Positions 7,967 through 15,292 of a stretch of 32,781 nt of DNA are shown in pieces. Origin of the DNA: Paludibacteraceae bacterium (lineage in GTDB: Bacteria > Bacteroidota > Bacteroidia > Bacteroidales > Paludibacteraceae); the NCBI GenBank assembly GCA_017541805.1, contig JAFXYK010000078.1:1-32781 (forward strand), given 5' to 3'. The notes under the pieces were generated by a model. The model was given only the letters and a program-made list of their open reading frames with translations, was not told where the DNA came from and did no database searches. The translations under genes and the position numbers were made by a program. Each line of letters begins with the position of its first letter. Within the stretch, counting starts at the first letter, position 1.

Positions 7967-9249
7967 TGACTTATCAAGCCGCCATAGACTATCTGTATGC
8001 GTCGCGTCCGCCGTTTCATCAGGTGGGTGCTGCGGCGTATAAACCGGGCTTGGAGAACACACTCCGCCTGATGGCGCATGTAGGTAACCCGCACGAGCAC
8101 TTACGTGCTATCCATGTAGCCGGCACCAACGGAAAGGGTTCGACGAGCCACCTGATAGCGGCAGCGCTGCAAGCGTCAGGTCTGAAGGTAGGCCTGTTCA
8201 CCAGTCCGCACTTGGTTTCTCTGACTGAACGAATCCGCATCAACGGCCAACCGATACCCGAGGAGGCTGTGGCAAACTTCGTGGCGGAGCACCAAGCGTT
8301 CTTGGATGAACTGCAACCTTCCTTCTTCGAGACAATGACCGCGCTTGGTTTTTGGTATTTCGTGCAAGAGAATGTGGATGTCGCGGTGGTGGAAGTGGGA
8401 CTCGGCGGTCGACTCGATAGCACGAATGTGCTGACACCCGTTCTCTCTGTGATCACCAACATCGGTTTGGATCATACAGAGTTCTTAGGCAATACATTGC
8501 CAAAGATCGCCCGTGAGAAAGCAGGTATCATCAAACCGCACGTGCCTTGTGTGATAGGCGAGACTCACCCGCAGACCATGAATGTGTTTCTCGATAAAGC
8601 CCGCGAATGCGATATCTTAGGCGATGGTCCGGAGACCACTAACTGCCGGATTTGGTTCGCCGACCAATGCGGTTATATGCGTTCTCGACGTCTGCGCGAA
8701 GCCCCGGAATATGAACTGAAAGGCAATTATCAGGAGCATAACACGCAGACAGCCTATGTGGCGTTGCAGGTGCTGCGCAATTATACCGATATCCGTGTTC
8801 AGACAGCCGGTATTAGAGACGGTTTCGCACATGTCTGTTCGTTGACCGGCTTGCGCGGACGGTGGGAGACTTTGTGCGAGCAGCCCCTCACGATATGCGA
8901 CACCGGACATAACAGTCATGGTCTGCAATATGTGGCGCGTCAACTCAAAGAGTTGACTAACCCGCAGATATGGATCGTCTTTGGCATGGTGAATGATAAA
9001 GATACGGATGTAGTGATGAGACTACTGCCCTCCGGTGAACGCTATCATTATATCTTCACTACGCCGAATACACAGCGGGCGCGTTCAGCGCAAGAGATGT
9101 TAGCGCTTTGGGGCAAAGAAGGACGGGCGATAGACGACCCGGCTGAGGCCATTCGTTTTGCACAGGCGCATGCCGCGGCAGAGGATGCGATCTTTATTGG
9201 CGGCAGTAATTATTTGGTAGGACATGCGATATCATTGTATCCATATTAA
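7966..9249 (+). CDS. folC: Folylpolyglutamate synthase / dihydrofolate synthase
   Basis: FolC is a Mur-ligase-type enzyme that adds glutamate to dihydropteroate and/or to folates. The 427-residue protein shows the ATP-binding HVAGTNGKGST at residues 50-60, GLFTSPHL, the Mg-binding region VEVGLGGRLDSTNV, and TNIGLDHTEFLG, followed by a C-terminal domain with CDTGHNSHGL and VFGMVNDKD. It overlaps gmk by one base and prmA by 26 bases, in a different frame. Whether it has both activities cannot be decided from sequence alone; annotation as bifunctional is customary for Bacteroidota. Confidence 0.95.
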   Translation: MTYQAAIDYLYASRPPFHQVGAAAYKPGLENTLRLMAHVGNPHEHLRAIHVAGTNGKGSTSHLIAAALQASGLKVGLFTSPHLVSLTERIRINGQPIPEEAVANFVAEHQAFLDELQPSFFETMTALGFWYFVQENVDVAVVEVGLGGRLDSTNVLTPVLSVITNIGLDHTEFLGNTLPKIAREKAGIIKPHVPCVIGETHPQTMNVFLDKARECDILGDGPETTNCRIWFADQCGYMRSRRLREAPEYELKGNYQEHNTQTAYVALQVLRNYTDIRVQTAGIRDGFAHVCSLTGLRGRWETLCEQPLTICDTGHNSHGLQYVARQLKELTNPQIWIVFGMVNDKDTDVVMRLLPSGERYHYIFTTPNTQRARSAQEMLALWGKEGRAIDDPAEAIRFAQAHAAAEDAIFIGGSNYLVGHAISLYPY

Positions 9250-10009
9250 GACGGATTTTGCCGAAGAGTGGCAAGAAGATGTGTTTAACCAGCAGCTCTG
9301 TGAGTTAGGCATTGATACCATCGACGGAGAGGATTATTATATTCCTTCGGAACTTCTGGACGCTCAATGGTCCAATATACAATCTCAGATCTCCAATACG
9401 GAAGGAGCTACGCTCCTTGGTATAGAGGAATGTCCGGATGAGAACTGGAATGCGACCTGGGAAGCGGAGCACCCTGTGCAGGAATTGCCTCTGGGTATTC
9501 GTATCATCCCTCATTGTGCTTTTGGTGCGGGCCATCACGAGACAACCTCGATGATGATAGAGTCTCTACTCGCTGCGGATCTGTCCGGCAAAAATGTCTT
9601 CGACCATGGTACAGGCACCGGGGTGCTGGCGATCTTCGCCAAGCGTCTCGGGGCGCAGCACGTGATAGCGATCGATATCGATGATAAGAGTGTGGAGAAC
9701 GCCAAAGAGAACGCGGCGTTGAACGATGAGATGATAGACGTGCGCCTGGGGTCTACGCCGCCTGAGAACGAGCATTTCGATCTTATTGTAGCGAACATCC
9801 ACCGCAATATCTTATTGGCTAACATGCCCGCCTATGCCGCCTGCTTGGTGCCACAAGGAGAACTATGGCTCAGCGGGTTCTATGAGTCCGATATACCGGC
9901 TTTGCAAGAGGCCGCGCAACACGAAGGACTGACCCTTACTCACGTCCTTGCGAATGGCGAATGGCGGTTGATGAAATGTCGAAAAGAGGAGCGGACGCTA
10001 AAAATATAA
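9224..10009 (+). CDS. prmA: Ribosomal protein L11 methyltransferase
   Basis: PrmA methylates ribosomal protein L11. The 261-residue protein has a variable N-terminal substrate-recognition domain, the linker PDENWNATWE, the SAM-binding motif DHGTGTGVLAIFAKRLGA, the acidic IDIDDKSVENAKENA and an NIHRNIL motif in place of the usual NIL. The start at 9224 overlaps folC by 26 bases and gives the family-like MRYHCIHIKTDF. Residues near 47-65 (QWSNIQSQISNTEGATLLG) come from a degenerate 7-base repeat followed by a 7-3-7 hairpin. At the 3' end the gene overlaps the convergent nadD by 74 bases, and its stop codon sits inside an AT-rich palindrome. Confidence 0.92.
   Translation: MRYHCIHIKTDFAEEWQEDVFNQQLCELGIDTIDGEDYYIPSELLDAQWSNIQSQISNTEGATLLGIEECPDENWNATWEAEHPVQELPLGIRIIPHCAFGAGHHETTSMMIESLLAADLSGKNVFDHGTGTGVLAIFAKRLGAQHVIAIDIDDKSVENAKENAALNDEMIDVRLGSTPPENEHFDLIVANIHRNILLANMPAYAACLVPQGELWLSGFYESDIPALQEAAQHEGLTLTHVLANGEWRLMKCRKEERTLKI
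9371..9418 (+). repeat. Degenerate heptamers plus 7-3-7 hairpin inside prmA
   Basis: From 9371 four imperfect 7-base units read TCCAATA, TACAATC, TCAGATC and TCCAATA. Shortly after, at 9402-9418, AAGGAGC-TAC-GCTCCTT forms a perfect inverted repeat with 7-base arms and a 3-base loop. Both are translated in frame as part of a variable PrmA segment. Confidence 0.65.
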
Positions 10010-10457
10010 TATTTTTAGCATTTCTGATTGTTGATTTTTGATTTGGGCTTATTCCTTTTCTAGGATAGACGAAGATCCGGTAGTTTTCCAAGATAAAAGT
10101 ATATTCTTTCCACCGGTCGAAGATAGCGATGTTATCTTCGCCGATGAGGAGTGTGAACGCATGCTGCGGGTACGCTTTCTGTAACTCCCGCAGAGTGTTC
10201 GCCGTGTACGAAGGACGGGGTAGGCTGAACTCAAAATCCGAAGCCACCAATCCGGGTATATCCTTGATGGCTTGTTGCACCGCCGCCAGCCGTTCCTGCT
10301 CCGGCGCTAAGAGACCGGCCGGTTTCAGCGGGTTGTTGGGACTGACCATCAACCATACCTCATCCAGGTCAGTGTGCTCCACTACCCACTGCGCCAAGCC
10401 TACATGCCCGAAATGGACAGGATTGAAACTGCCGCCGTATATACCTATCTTAGCCAT
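9936..10457 (-). CDS. nadD: Nicotinate-nucleotide adenylyltransferase, C-terminally short
   Basis: NadD makes nicotinate adenine dinucleotide from nicotinate mononucleotide and ATP in NAD synthesis. The N terminus has the nucleotidyltransferase motif GGSFNPVHFGH, then DEVWLMVSPNNPLKP, SDFEFSLPRPSYTANTL and LIGEDN. The C-terminal ISSTAIR motif is present, but the protein stops seven residues later (HSQGRE), whereas family members usually continue about 20 residues through a helix ending in a V.EYI-type segment. At 173 residues it is therefore slightly short. The last 74 bases overlap prmA on the other strand. Residues NQKSTIRNAK, between RKGISP and the last strand, are encoded by an AATCANN heptamer repeat. 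It follows dnaE by six bases and is last in that operon. Confidence 0.9.
   Translation of the reverse strand: MAKIGIYGGSFNPVHFGHVGLAQWVVEHTDLDEVWLMVSPNNPLKPAGLLAPEQERLAAVQQAIKDIPGLVASDFEFSLPRPSYTANTLRELQKAYPQHAFTLLIGEDNIAIFDRWKEYTFILENYRIFVYPRKGISPNQKSTIRNAKNIIFLASAPLFDISSTAIRHSQGRE
9997..10019. other. AT-rich palindrome at the prmA-nadD convergence
   Basis: GCTAAAAATAT and ATATTTTTAGC are perfect 11-base complements around a single central A. The prmA stop codon (10007-10009) lies inside it, and on the other strand it encodes AKNIIFL of nadD. It may act as a weak terminator for the plus-strand run; no other terminator was seen there. It cannot terminate nadD before the conserved ISSTAIR codons are transcribed. 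Confidence 0.55.
10016..10043 (-). repeat. Heptamer repeat AATCANN inside nadD
   Basis: Reading the minus strand from 10043, the units are AATCAAA, AATCAAC, AATCAGA and a decayed AATGCTA. They are on the sense strand of nadD and encode NQKSTIRNAK in a surface-loop position. The same motif family occurs at 22794, 31062 and 32685. Confidence 0.8.
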
Positions 10458-10463
10458 CTTTTC

Positions 10464-13400
10464 TTATCCGTTCTCGGTGTTCTTGGCGATGGTGCTGAAC
10501 TCCAATACGTTCTCTGCCCGTTTCATCGTGAGCCATTTATACAAGCGCGGCGTGACATGAATGGGCAACGACCGGCTGGTGAGTGCCACCTGTTGCCGGT
10601 TAATGGGGTTAATGACCGTCACATGCAGGCGTCCTTGTCCTGGGTTCTCTTTGATCTTGTCCGCCAATTCGTCAATCAGTTCTTCTGTGATCGTATCCAG
10701 CGACAAGCGCACATTGATACCTCCGACACGTTTGTCTTGTGCTTCATTGAGCATCTCTACGTGCTGCACCACGAACTCAAACTCCGCCTGCTCGTCCGGG
10801 GCTTCGCGAAACCATTTCTGTCCGGCACCTTTTTGCTGTACCACACCTTGTACGAGCACGTATAGATCCTTGAGCATCAAGTGCCCGAAGCGGCTGTAGG
10901 CGTTGCCGAAAAGTGCGAACTCATAGCTGCCGGTATAGTCTTCGATCGTATAGCGACCGTACGGATTGCCTTTCTGACTAATCTTCTGCTCCGCCGAGGT
11001 GATCAGTCCTCCGATGAGGCAAGGCTGGTTCTTATGTGCCGCGATGAACTCGGACGGAATGATAGGTCTCTCCTCCATCTCGTCTCCGTTCTCTGCGATC
11101 TCAATCTTGATACGTTTCTCTGCTTCGGCGCGTTCTTCCGCTCTGCGCCAGCGATCGAACTGCGTCAACTCATTCGCGGTGCAGTTACATAGCTCCCGAA
11201 TCTCGAACTCATACTCATCCAGAGGGTGCGCGGAGAGGTAGATACCGATCAGGTCTTTCTCTTTGTTAAGTCGCTCGATAGTATCCCACCGCGGCACTTG
11301 CGGCAGGGTAGGATGCTTGATCTCGATGGCATCCGACAGGTCGCCGAAGAGGGAGAAAGAGTTATTCTGTTTATCGGCTTGCCATTTATTGCCGTAGTTC
11401 ATCAGCAGATCCAACCCGGAGTCACCGTATTCATCCACGCCAAAGAACTGCTCGCGGTAAATATCATCGAAGCACTCGAAAGCACCGGCTTTCGCTAAGT
11501 TCTCTATCGTCTTGCGGTTACAGGACTGTAAGTTAACGCGCTCGAGGAAATCGAAGATATTGGTGTACTTACCGTTCTTCTCTCGTTCGGTGATGATGGC
11601 TTCAGCCGCTCCTTCGCCTACACCCTTGATGCCACCCAGACCGAAGCGGATAGCCCCTTTGCTGTTGACGGTGAAGTTCAGTTCGGACTCATTCACGTCG
11701 GGCTCCAGCACGCTGAGGCCTAAGGCACGGCATTCGTCCATCAGTTTGGTCACCTCTTTGATATCGTCCTTGTGCACGGTGAGGTTCGCTGCCATGAACT
11801 CCGCCGGGTAGTGCGCTTTGAGGTATCCTGTCTGATAAGCCACCCAGGAGTAACAAGCGGCGTGCGACTTATTGAACGCATACGAAGCGAATTTCTTCCA
11901 GTCCTCCCAGATCTTCGTCAGCACCTTCGGGTCGTGGCCGTTCGCTTTACCGCCTTCCATGAACTTATCTTGCAGCGACGCCAACACGTCCATCTGCTTC
12001 TTACCCATCGCTTTACGGAGTTTATCGCTCTCGCCACGAGTGAAGTTAGCCAGCAGTCGACTCAGCAACATCACCTGCTCCTGATAGACGGTGACACCAT
12101 AGGTGTCCTTGAGGTATTTCTCCATCACCGGGATGTCGTACGTCACCGGCTCAATACCCTGTTTACGCTTGATGAACTGCGGGATATAATCCATCGGACC
12201 CGGTCGATAGAGGGCGTTCATGGCGATGAGATCACCAATGACGGTGGGTTTCAACTCACGCAGGTATTTCTGCATGCCTGCCGACTCGAACTGGAACACC
12301 GCTACTGTGCGGCCTTCTTGGAAGAGCTTGTACGTCAACTCATCGTCAATAGGGATATGATCGATGTCGATATCGATGCCTTGTGCTTTCTTGACGTTCC
12401 TTAGACACTCTTTGATGATGGTGAGCGTGATGAGACCAAGGAAGTCCATCTTGATAAGACCTACGCTCTCCACTACGTGTCCGTCATACTCCGTCACCAG
12501 CACACGTTTCTTACTGTTCTTGTCCTCCACCGAACTTAACGGCGCGAAGTTCGTCAAGTCATCCGCACCAATGATCACACCGCAGGCATGTACACCTACC
12601 TGACGAATCGTACCCTCCAGTCGAGCCGCGTATTCTAACATCGATCGCGTATTCGGATCGCCGGTCTCGTACTCGCGCTTCAGTTCCTCGATATACTTAT
12701 AGCAGTTCTTGAGGTTCACCTTCGGTTTCTTCGCACCTGCCGGTAGCCCTTTGAGTACGCTATCCGGGAAATCGCGGTCAGGGATCAGACTCTTCAACTC
12801 GTTCACGTACGACAAGGGCACTTGCTGTACGCGGCCTACATCGGCCAAAGCCGACTTGGTCGCCATCTTTCCGTAGGTGACGATATGGGCTACATGCGTC
12901 TCACCGTATTTGCGACTTACATAATCCAGCACCTTGCCGCGACCGCAGTCTTCAAAGTCTGTATCGATATCCGGCAGAGATATACGGTCGGGATTCAAGA
13001 AGCGCTCAAACAGGAGGTCGTACTCCAGCGGGTCGAGGTCGGTGATCTTCAGACAGTACGCCACCACCGATCCTGCAGCCGATCCACGTCCCGGACCAAC
13101 ACTGACATCCAACTCCTCGCGCGCCGCACGAATGAAATCCATCACGATAAGGAAATATCCCGGGAAACCCATCGAGATGATGGTATTCAACTCAAACTCG
13201 ATGCGCTCCTTAAGCACCTCGTCGTTCTCCAGTCGTTCTTGGCCGTAGCGCTGCAGCGCACCTTCCATCGTCAGGTGGCGCAGGTAAGCTGACTCGAAGG
13301 CAAGACGATCCGGGTAGTCTTCTTCTTTACCAAAACTCTCCGGGATGTCGAACTTAGGCATGATAGGCCCATGGTCGATATCGTATATCTCCACTTTGTC

Positions 13401-14306
13401 CACTATCTCCTGCGTGTTCGCCAGCGCCTCAGGCAGGTCCGGGAAGATAGCTGCCATCTCTTCGGGCGTCTTGAGCCATTCCTGCTTGGTATAGTGCATG
13501 CGGTTGATGTCGTTCACATAGTGGTTCGTGCTGAGGCAGATCAACCGGTCGTGCGCCTCGGCATCCTCTTCGTTCACGAAGTGCGCATCATTGGTGGCGA
13601 TGATCTTCACGCCATACTTACGCGCTAACTCGATCAGCACCGGATTAACCTGTTTCTGCCGTTCGTACACCTCTTGGTCACCACCGGGTTTCTGCGTCTC
13701 GTGACGTTGTAACTCGATGTAATAGTCGTCCCCGAACAGGTTCTTGAACCATTGCACGGTCTCTTCGGCTTCGGTGAGGTCATTCTTAGCAAGACCATCC
13801 ATGATTTTCTGCGGCAGTTCACCACCTAAACAGGCGGAGCAGCATATAATACCTTCATGCCATTTCTCCAGCAGCTCTTTATCAATACGCGCTGTGTGAT
13901 AGAACGCGTCGGACATATATCCGGTGGATACCAACCGACAGAGGTTGTGATATCCCTCCATGTTTTTCGCCAGCAGGATCAAGTGCCATCCCGATCGGTC
14001 GATGACATACGTACGCCCTTCGGCATTGACGGCCTTATCCTCTCTGTGTGAGAGACGTCCGCGTCGGGCACAGTACGCCTCGCAACCCACAATAGGTTTG
14101 AACGGCTCTTTACCGTCTTCCTTCCGCGCTTTGTTGATCTTCTTACAGTAGTCCAACAGGTCCTTGATACCGTACATGTTACCATGGTCGGTCAAGGCAA
14201 CGGCATCCATGCCGCTCACGATACATTTATCGACGATCTCTTCCACTTTCGACAGTCCGTCTAACAACGAATAGTGCGAGTGGACATGTAAATGCGTGAA
14301 ACTCAT
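10464..14306 (-). CDS. dnaE: DNA polymerase III alpha subunit
   Basis: This is the replicative polymerase, 1280 residues, full length for Bacteroidales DnaE. The N-terminal PHP domain begins FTHLHVHSHYSLLDG with LTDHGNMYG. The polymerase core has GPGRGSAAGS at 404-413 and the catalytic aspartates in PDIDTD (446, 448 and 450 region), with NALYRPGPMDYI further on. The C-terminal part has helix-hairpin-helix sequence (FGLGGIKGVGEGAAEAI) and an OB-fold region (GGLITSAEQKISQKGNPYGRYTIED). Its ATG overlaps the stop of the upstream lipoprotein gene by four bases (ATGA), and nadD follows six bases after its stop. The operon partner is unusual for a polymerase, so expression is probably driven by the promoter at 15160-15190. 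Confidence 0.98.
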   Translation of the reverse strand: MSFTHLHVHSHYSLLDGLSKVEEIVDKCIVSGMDAVALTDHGNMYGIKDLLDYCKKINKARKEDGKEPFKPIVGCEAYCARRGRLSHREDKAVNAEGRTYVIDRSGWHLILLAKNMEGYHNLCRLVSTGYMSDAFYHTARIDKELLEKWHEGIICCSACLGGELPQKIMDGLAKNDLTEAEETVQWFKNLFGDDYYIELQRHETQKPGGDQEVYERQKQVNPVLIELARKYGVKIIATNDAHFVNEEDAEAHDRLICLSTNHYVNDINRMHYTKQEWLKTPEEMAAIFPDLPEALANTQEIVDKVEIYDIDHGPIMPKFDIPESFGKEEDYPDRLAFESAYLRHLTMEGALQRYGQERLENDEVLKERIEFELNTIISMGFPGYFLIVMDFIRAAREELDVSVGPGRGSAAGSVVAYCLKITDLDPLEYDLLFERFLNPDRISLPDIDTDFEDCGRGKVLDYVSRKYGETHVAHIVTYGKMATKSALADVGRVQQVPLSYVNELKSLIPDRDFPDSVLKGLPAGAKKPKVNLKNCYKYIEELKREYETGDPNTRSMLEYAARLEGTIRQVGVHACGVIIGADDLTNFAPLSSVEDKNSKKRVLVTEYDGHVVESVGLIKMDFLGLITLTIIKECLRNVKKAQGIDIDIDHIPIDDELTYKLFQEGRTVAVFQFESAGMQKYLRELKPTVIGDLIAMNALYRPGPMDYIPQFIKRKQGIEPVTYDIPVMEKYLKDTYGVTVYQEQVMLLSRLLANFTRGESDKLRKAMGKKQMDVLASLQDKFMEGGKANGHDPKVLTKIWEDWKKFASYAFNKSHAACYSWVAYQTGYLKAHYPAEFMAANLTVHKDDIKEVTKLMDECRALGLSVLEPDVNESELNFTVNSKGAIRFGLGGIKGVGEGAAEAIITEREKNGKYTNIFDFLERVNLQSCNRKTIENLAKAGAFECFDDIYREQFFGVDEYGDSGLDLLMNYGNKWQADKQNNSFSLFGDLSDAIEIKHPTLPQVPRWDTIERLNKEKDLIGIYLSAHPLDEYEFEIRELCNCTANELTQFDRWRRAEERAEAEKRIKIEIAENGDEMEERPIIPSEFIAAHKNQPCLIGGLITSAEQKISQKGNPYGRYTIEDYTGSYEFALFGNAYSRFGHLMLKDLYVLVQGVVQQKGAGQKWFREAPDEQAEFEFVVQHVEMLNEAQDKRVGGINVRLSLDTITEELIDELADKIKENPGQGRLHVTVINPINRQQVALTSRSLPIHVTPRLYKWLTMKRAENVLEFSTIAKNTENG

Positions 14307-15127
14307 TTCAATCCTTCCGGTTTATAGTTATTTCCTCCGTCCGTGCCTTTGACCACCGGTGCCTGATTGGCGTTGATGATCGGATCAAACCCTTCGCTGA
14401 TGAACGCTACTACAGAGCAGTTCTCCGGCACCCATTTACTGTCCAACACATAGGTGTAAGAGGCAAAGAAGCGATGCTCGTTGATGGTCACTTCATTGCC
14501 GGTAGGATCCGTCAGAAACACCCGCACAGCGTCTGTATGCCGATAGACGGACCATTGATGCGAACTGATCGAATAGTCGTTTTGAAAATCCTGCATGCCG
14601 GACTCTTTGATCAGCACCGTCAGATACAGGTTCGGGTTCTCACTCGGCGAGACACGTCCATGGATGTTCACTGTCACGCGGTGCGAAGCGGCATCATAAC
14701 TGTTTTGAATATCCACGCATGCGATCGCACGGTCGTCGAACTGATCTTTTTTCGTATAGGGCAGGTAGGTGGGACTGAACACCACAGCCGCCTGACGACT
14801 GTAATAGGTCGTCTTCTCGCGGTTGATAGTAGCACTCGGTGTGCCGTTGACACCTAATTTATTGCTGATGGCACTGCCTGCTCCGTCGGAGAGATTGTCT
14901 TCATAGAAACCATAATGATGGGCGATGACTACAAAATTATCGTCGCCGTGCGCAAAATCATACACTGCCGACATACCGGCCGGACAATAACCGCAGTACT
15001 GGCTGACGAACGCCTCTACCAGTTGTTTCTTCGGATACCAATAGGCGAGCGGCTCTTCTTGCGGCTCGCATGCTGTGAAGAGGCAGACCGTGATAGCTGC
15101 CACCAGCGCAAATACAGATTTTCTCAT
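14303..15127 (-). CDS. Omp28-like lipoprotein with thioredoxin fold
   Basis: The 274-residue protein has a lipoprotein signal peptide, MRKSVFALVAAITVCLFTAC, with Cys20 as the lipidation site. The mature part starts with a thioredoxin-like domain: CGYC at 45-48 in SQYCGYCPAGM and a cis-proline-type NGTPSATINRE. A beta-rich C-terminal domain follows. This resembles Omp28-related proteins of Bacteroidota; a periplasmic or surface thiol role is inferred from the CxxC pair. I chose the ATG at 15127 because it begins the signal peptide; the in-frame ATG at 15190 lies upstream of the transcription start predicted from the promoter. It is first in an operon with dnaE and nadD. Confidence 0.85.
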   Translation of the reverse strand: MRKSVFALVAAITVCLFTACEPQEEPLAYWYPKKQLVEAFVSQYCGYCPAGMSAVYDFAHGDDNFVVIAHHYGFYEDNLSDGAGSAISNKLGVNGTPSATINREKTTYYSRQAAVVFSPTYLPYTKKDQFDDRAIACVDIQNSYDAASHRVTVNIHGRVSPSENPNLYLTVLIKESGMQDFQNDYSISSHQWSVYRHTDAVRVFLTDPTGNEVTINEHRFFASYTYVLDSKWVPENCSVVAFISEGFDPIINANQAPVVKGTDGGNNYKPEGLK

Positions 15128-15146
15128 ATCGTGTTTGTTTGAATTC

Positions 15147-15166
15147 ACCTTTGCGGCTGCAAAGGT
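15147..15166. promoter_or_regulatory. Inverted repeat over the minus-strand -7 box
   Basis: ACCTTTGC-GGCT-GCAAAGGT is a perfect inverted repeat with 8-base arms. The right arm is the -7 element of the minus-strand promoter, and the left arm lies around the expected transcription start. It could be an operator or a 5'-end hairpin of the transcript; neither is shown. Confidence 0.45.
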
Positions 15167-15190
15167 ACACTTTTTTTTGCAAATATGCAA
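15160..15190 (-). promoter_or_regulatory. Bacteroidota promoter for the lipoprotein-dnaE-nadD operon
   Basis: On the minus strand TTG (15190-15188), exactly 20 bases, then TACCTTTG (15167-15160) matches the Bacteroidota primary-sigma pattern with a -33 TTG/TTTG and a -7 TAnnTTTG. The start codon lies about 33 bases further on at 15127. Confidence 0.8.
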
Positions 15191-15240
15191 GAAAAGAGTG
15201 CTTTTTTTTATGGGATATGTGATTTACCTATTAATAGGTA

Positions 15241-15271
15241 TTGTGTATATCAAAAAAAAGTAGTACCTTTG
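15241..15271 (+). promoter_or_regulatory. Bacteroidota promoter for the His-rich receptor operon
   Basis: TTG (15241-15243), exactly 20 bases, then TACCTTTG (15264-15271), with the ATG of the receptor at 15293. The core matches the divergent promoter in spacing, A-tract (AAAAAAAAGT just before the -7 box) and -7 sequence. The 15128-15292 interval holds only these two promoters and the inverted repeat. Confidence 0.85.
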
Positions 15272-15292
15272 CACCCGAATTGAAAAAAGTGT

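Noticed and set aside
15128..15190. N-terminal extension of the Omp28-like lipoprotein from the ATG at 15190
   Set aside because: It spans the promoter itself, and the internal ATG at 15127 starts an ideal lipoprotein signal peptide.
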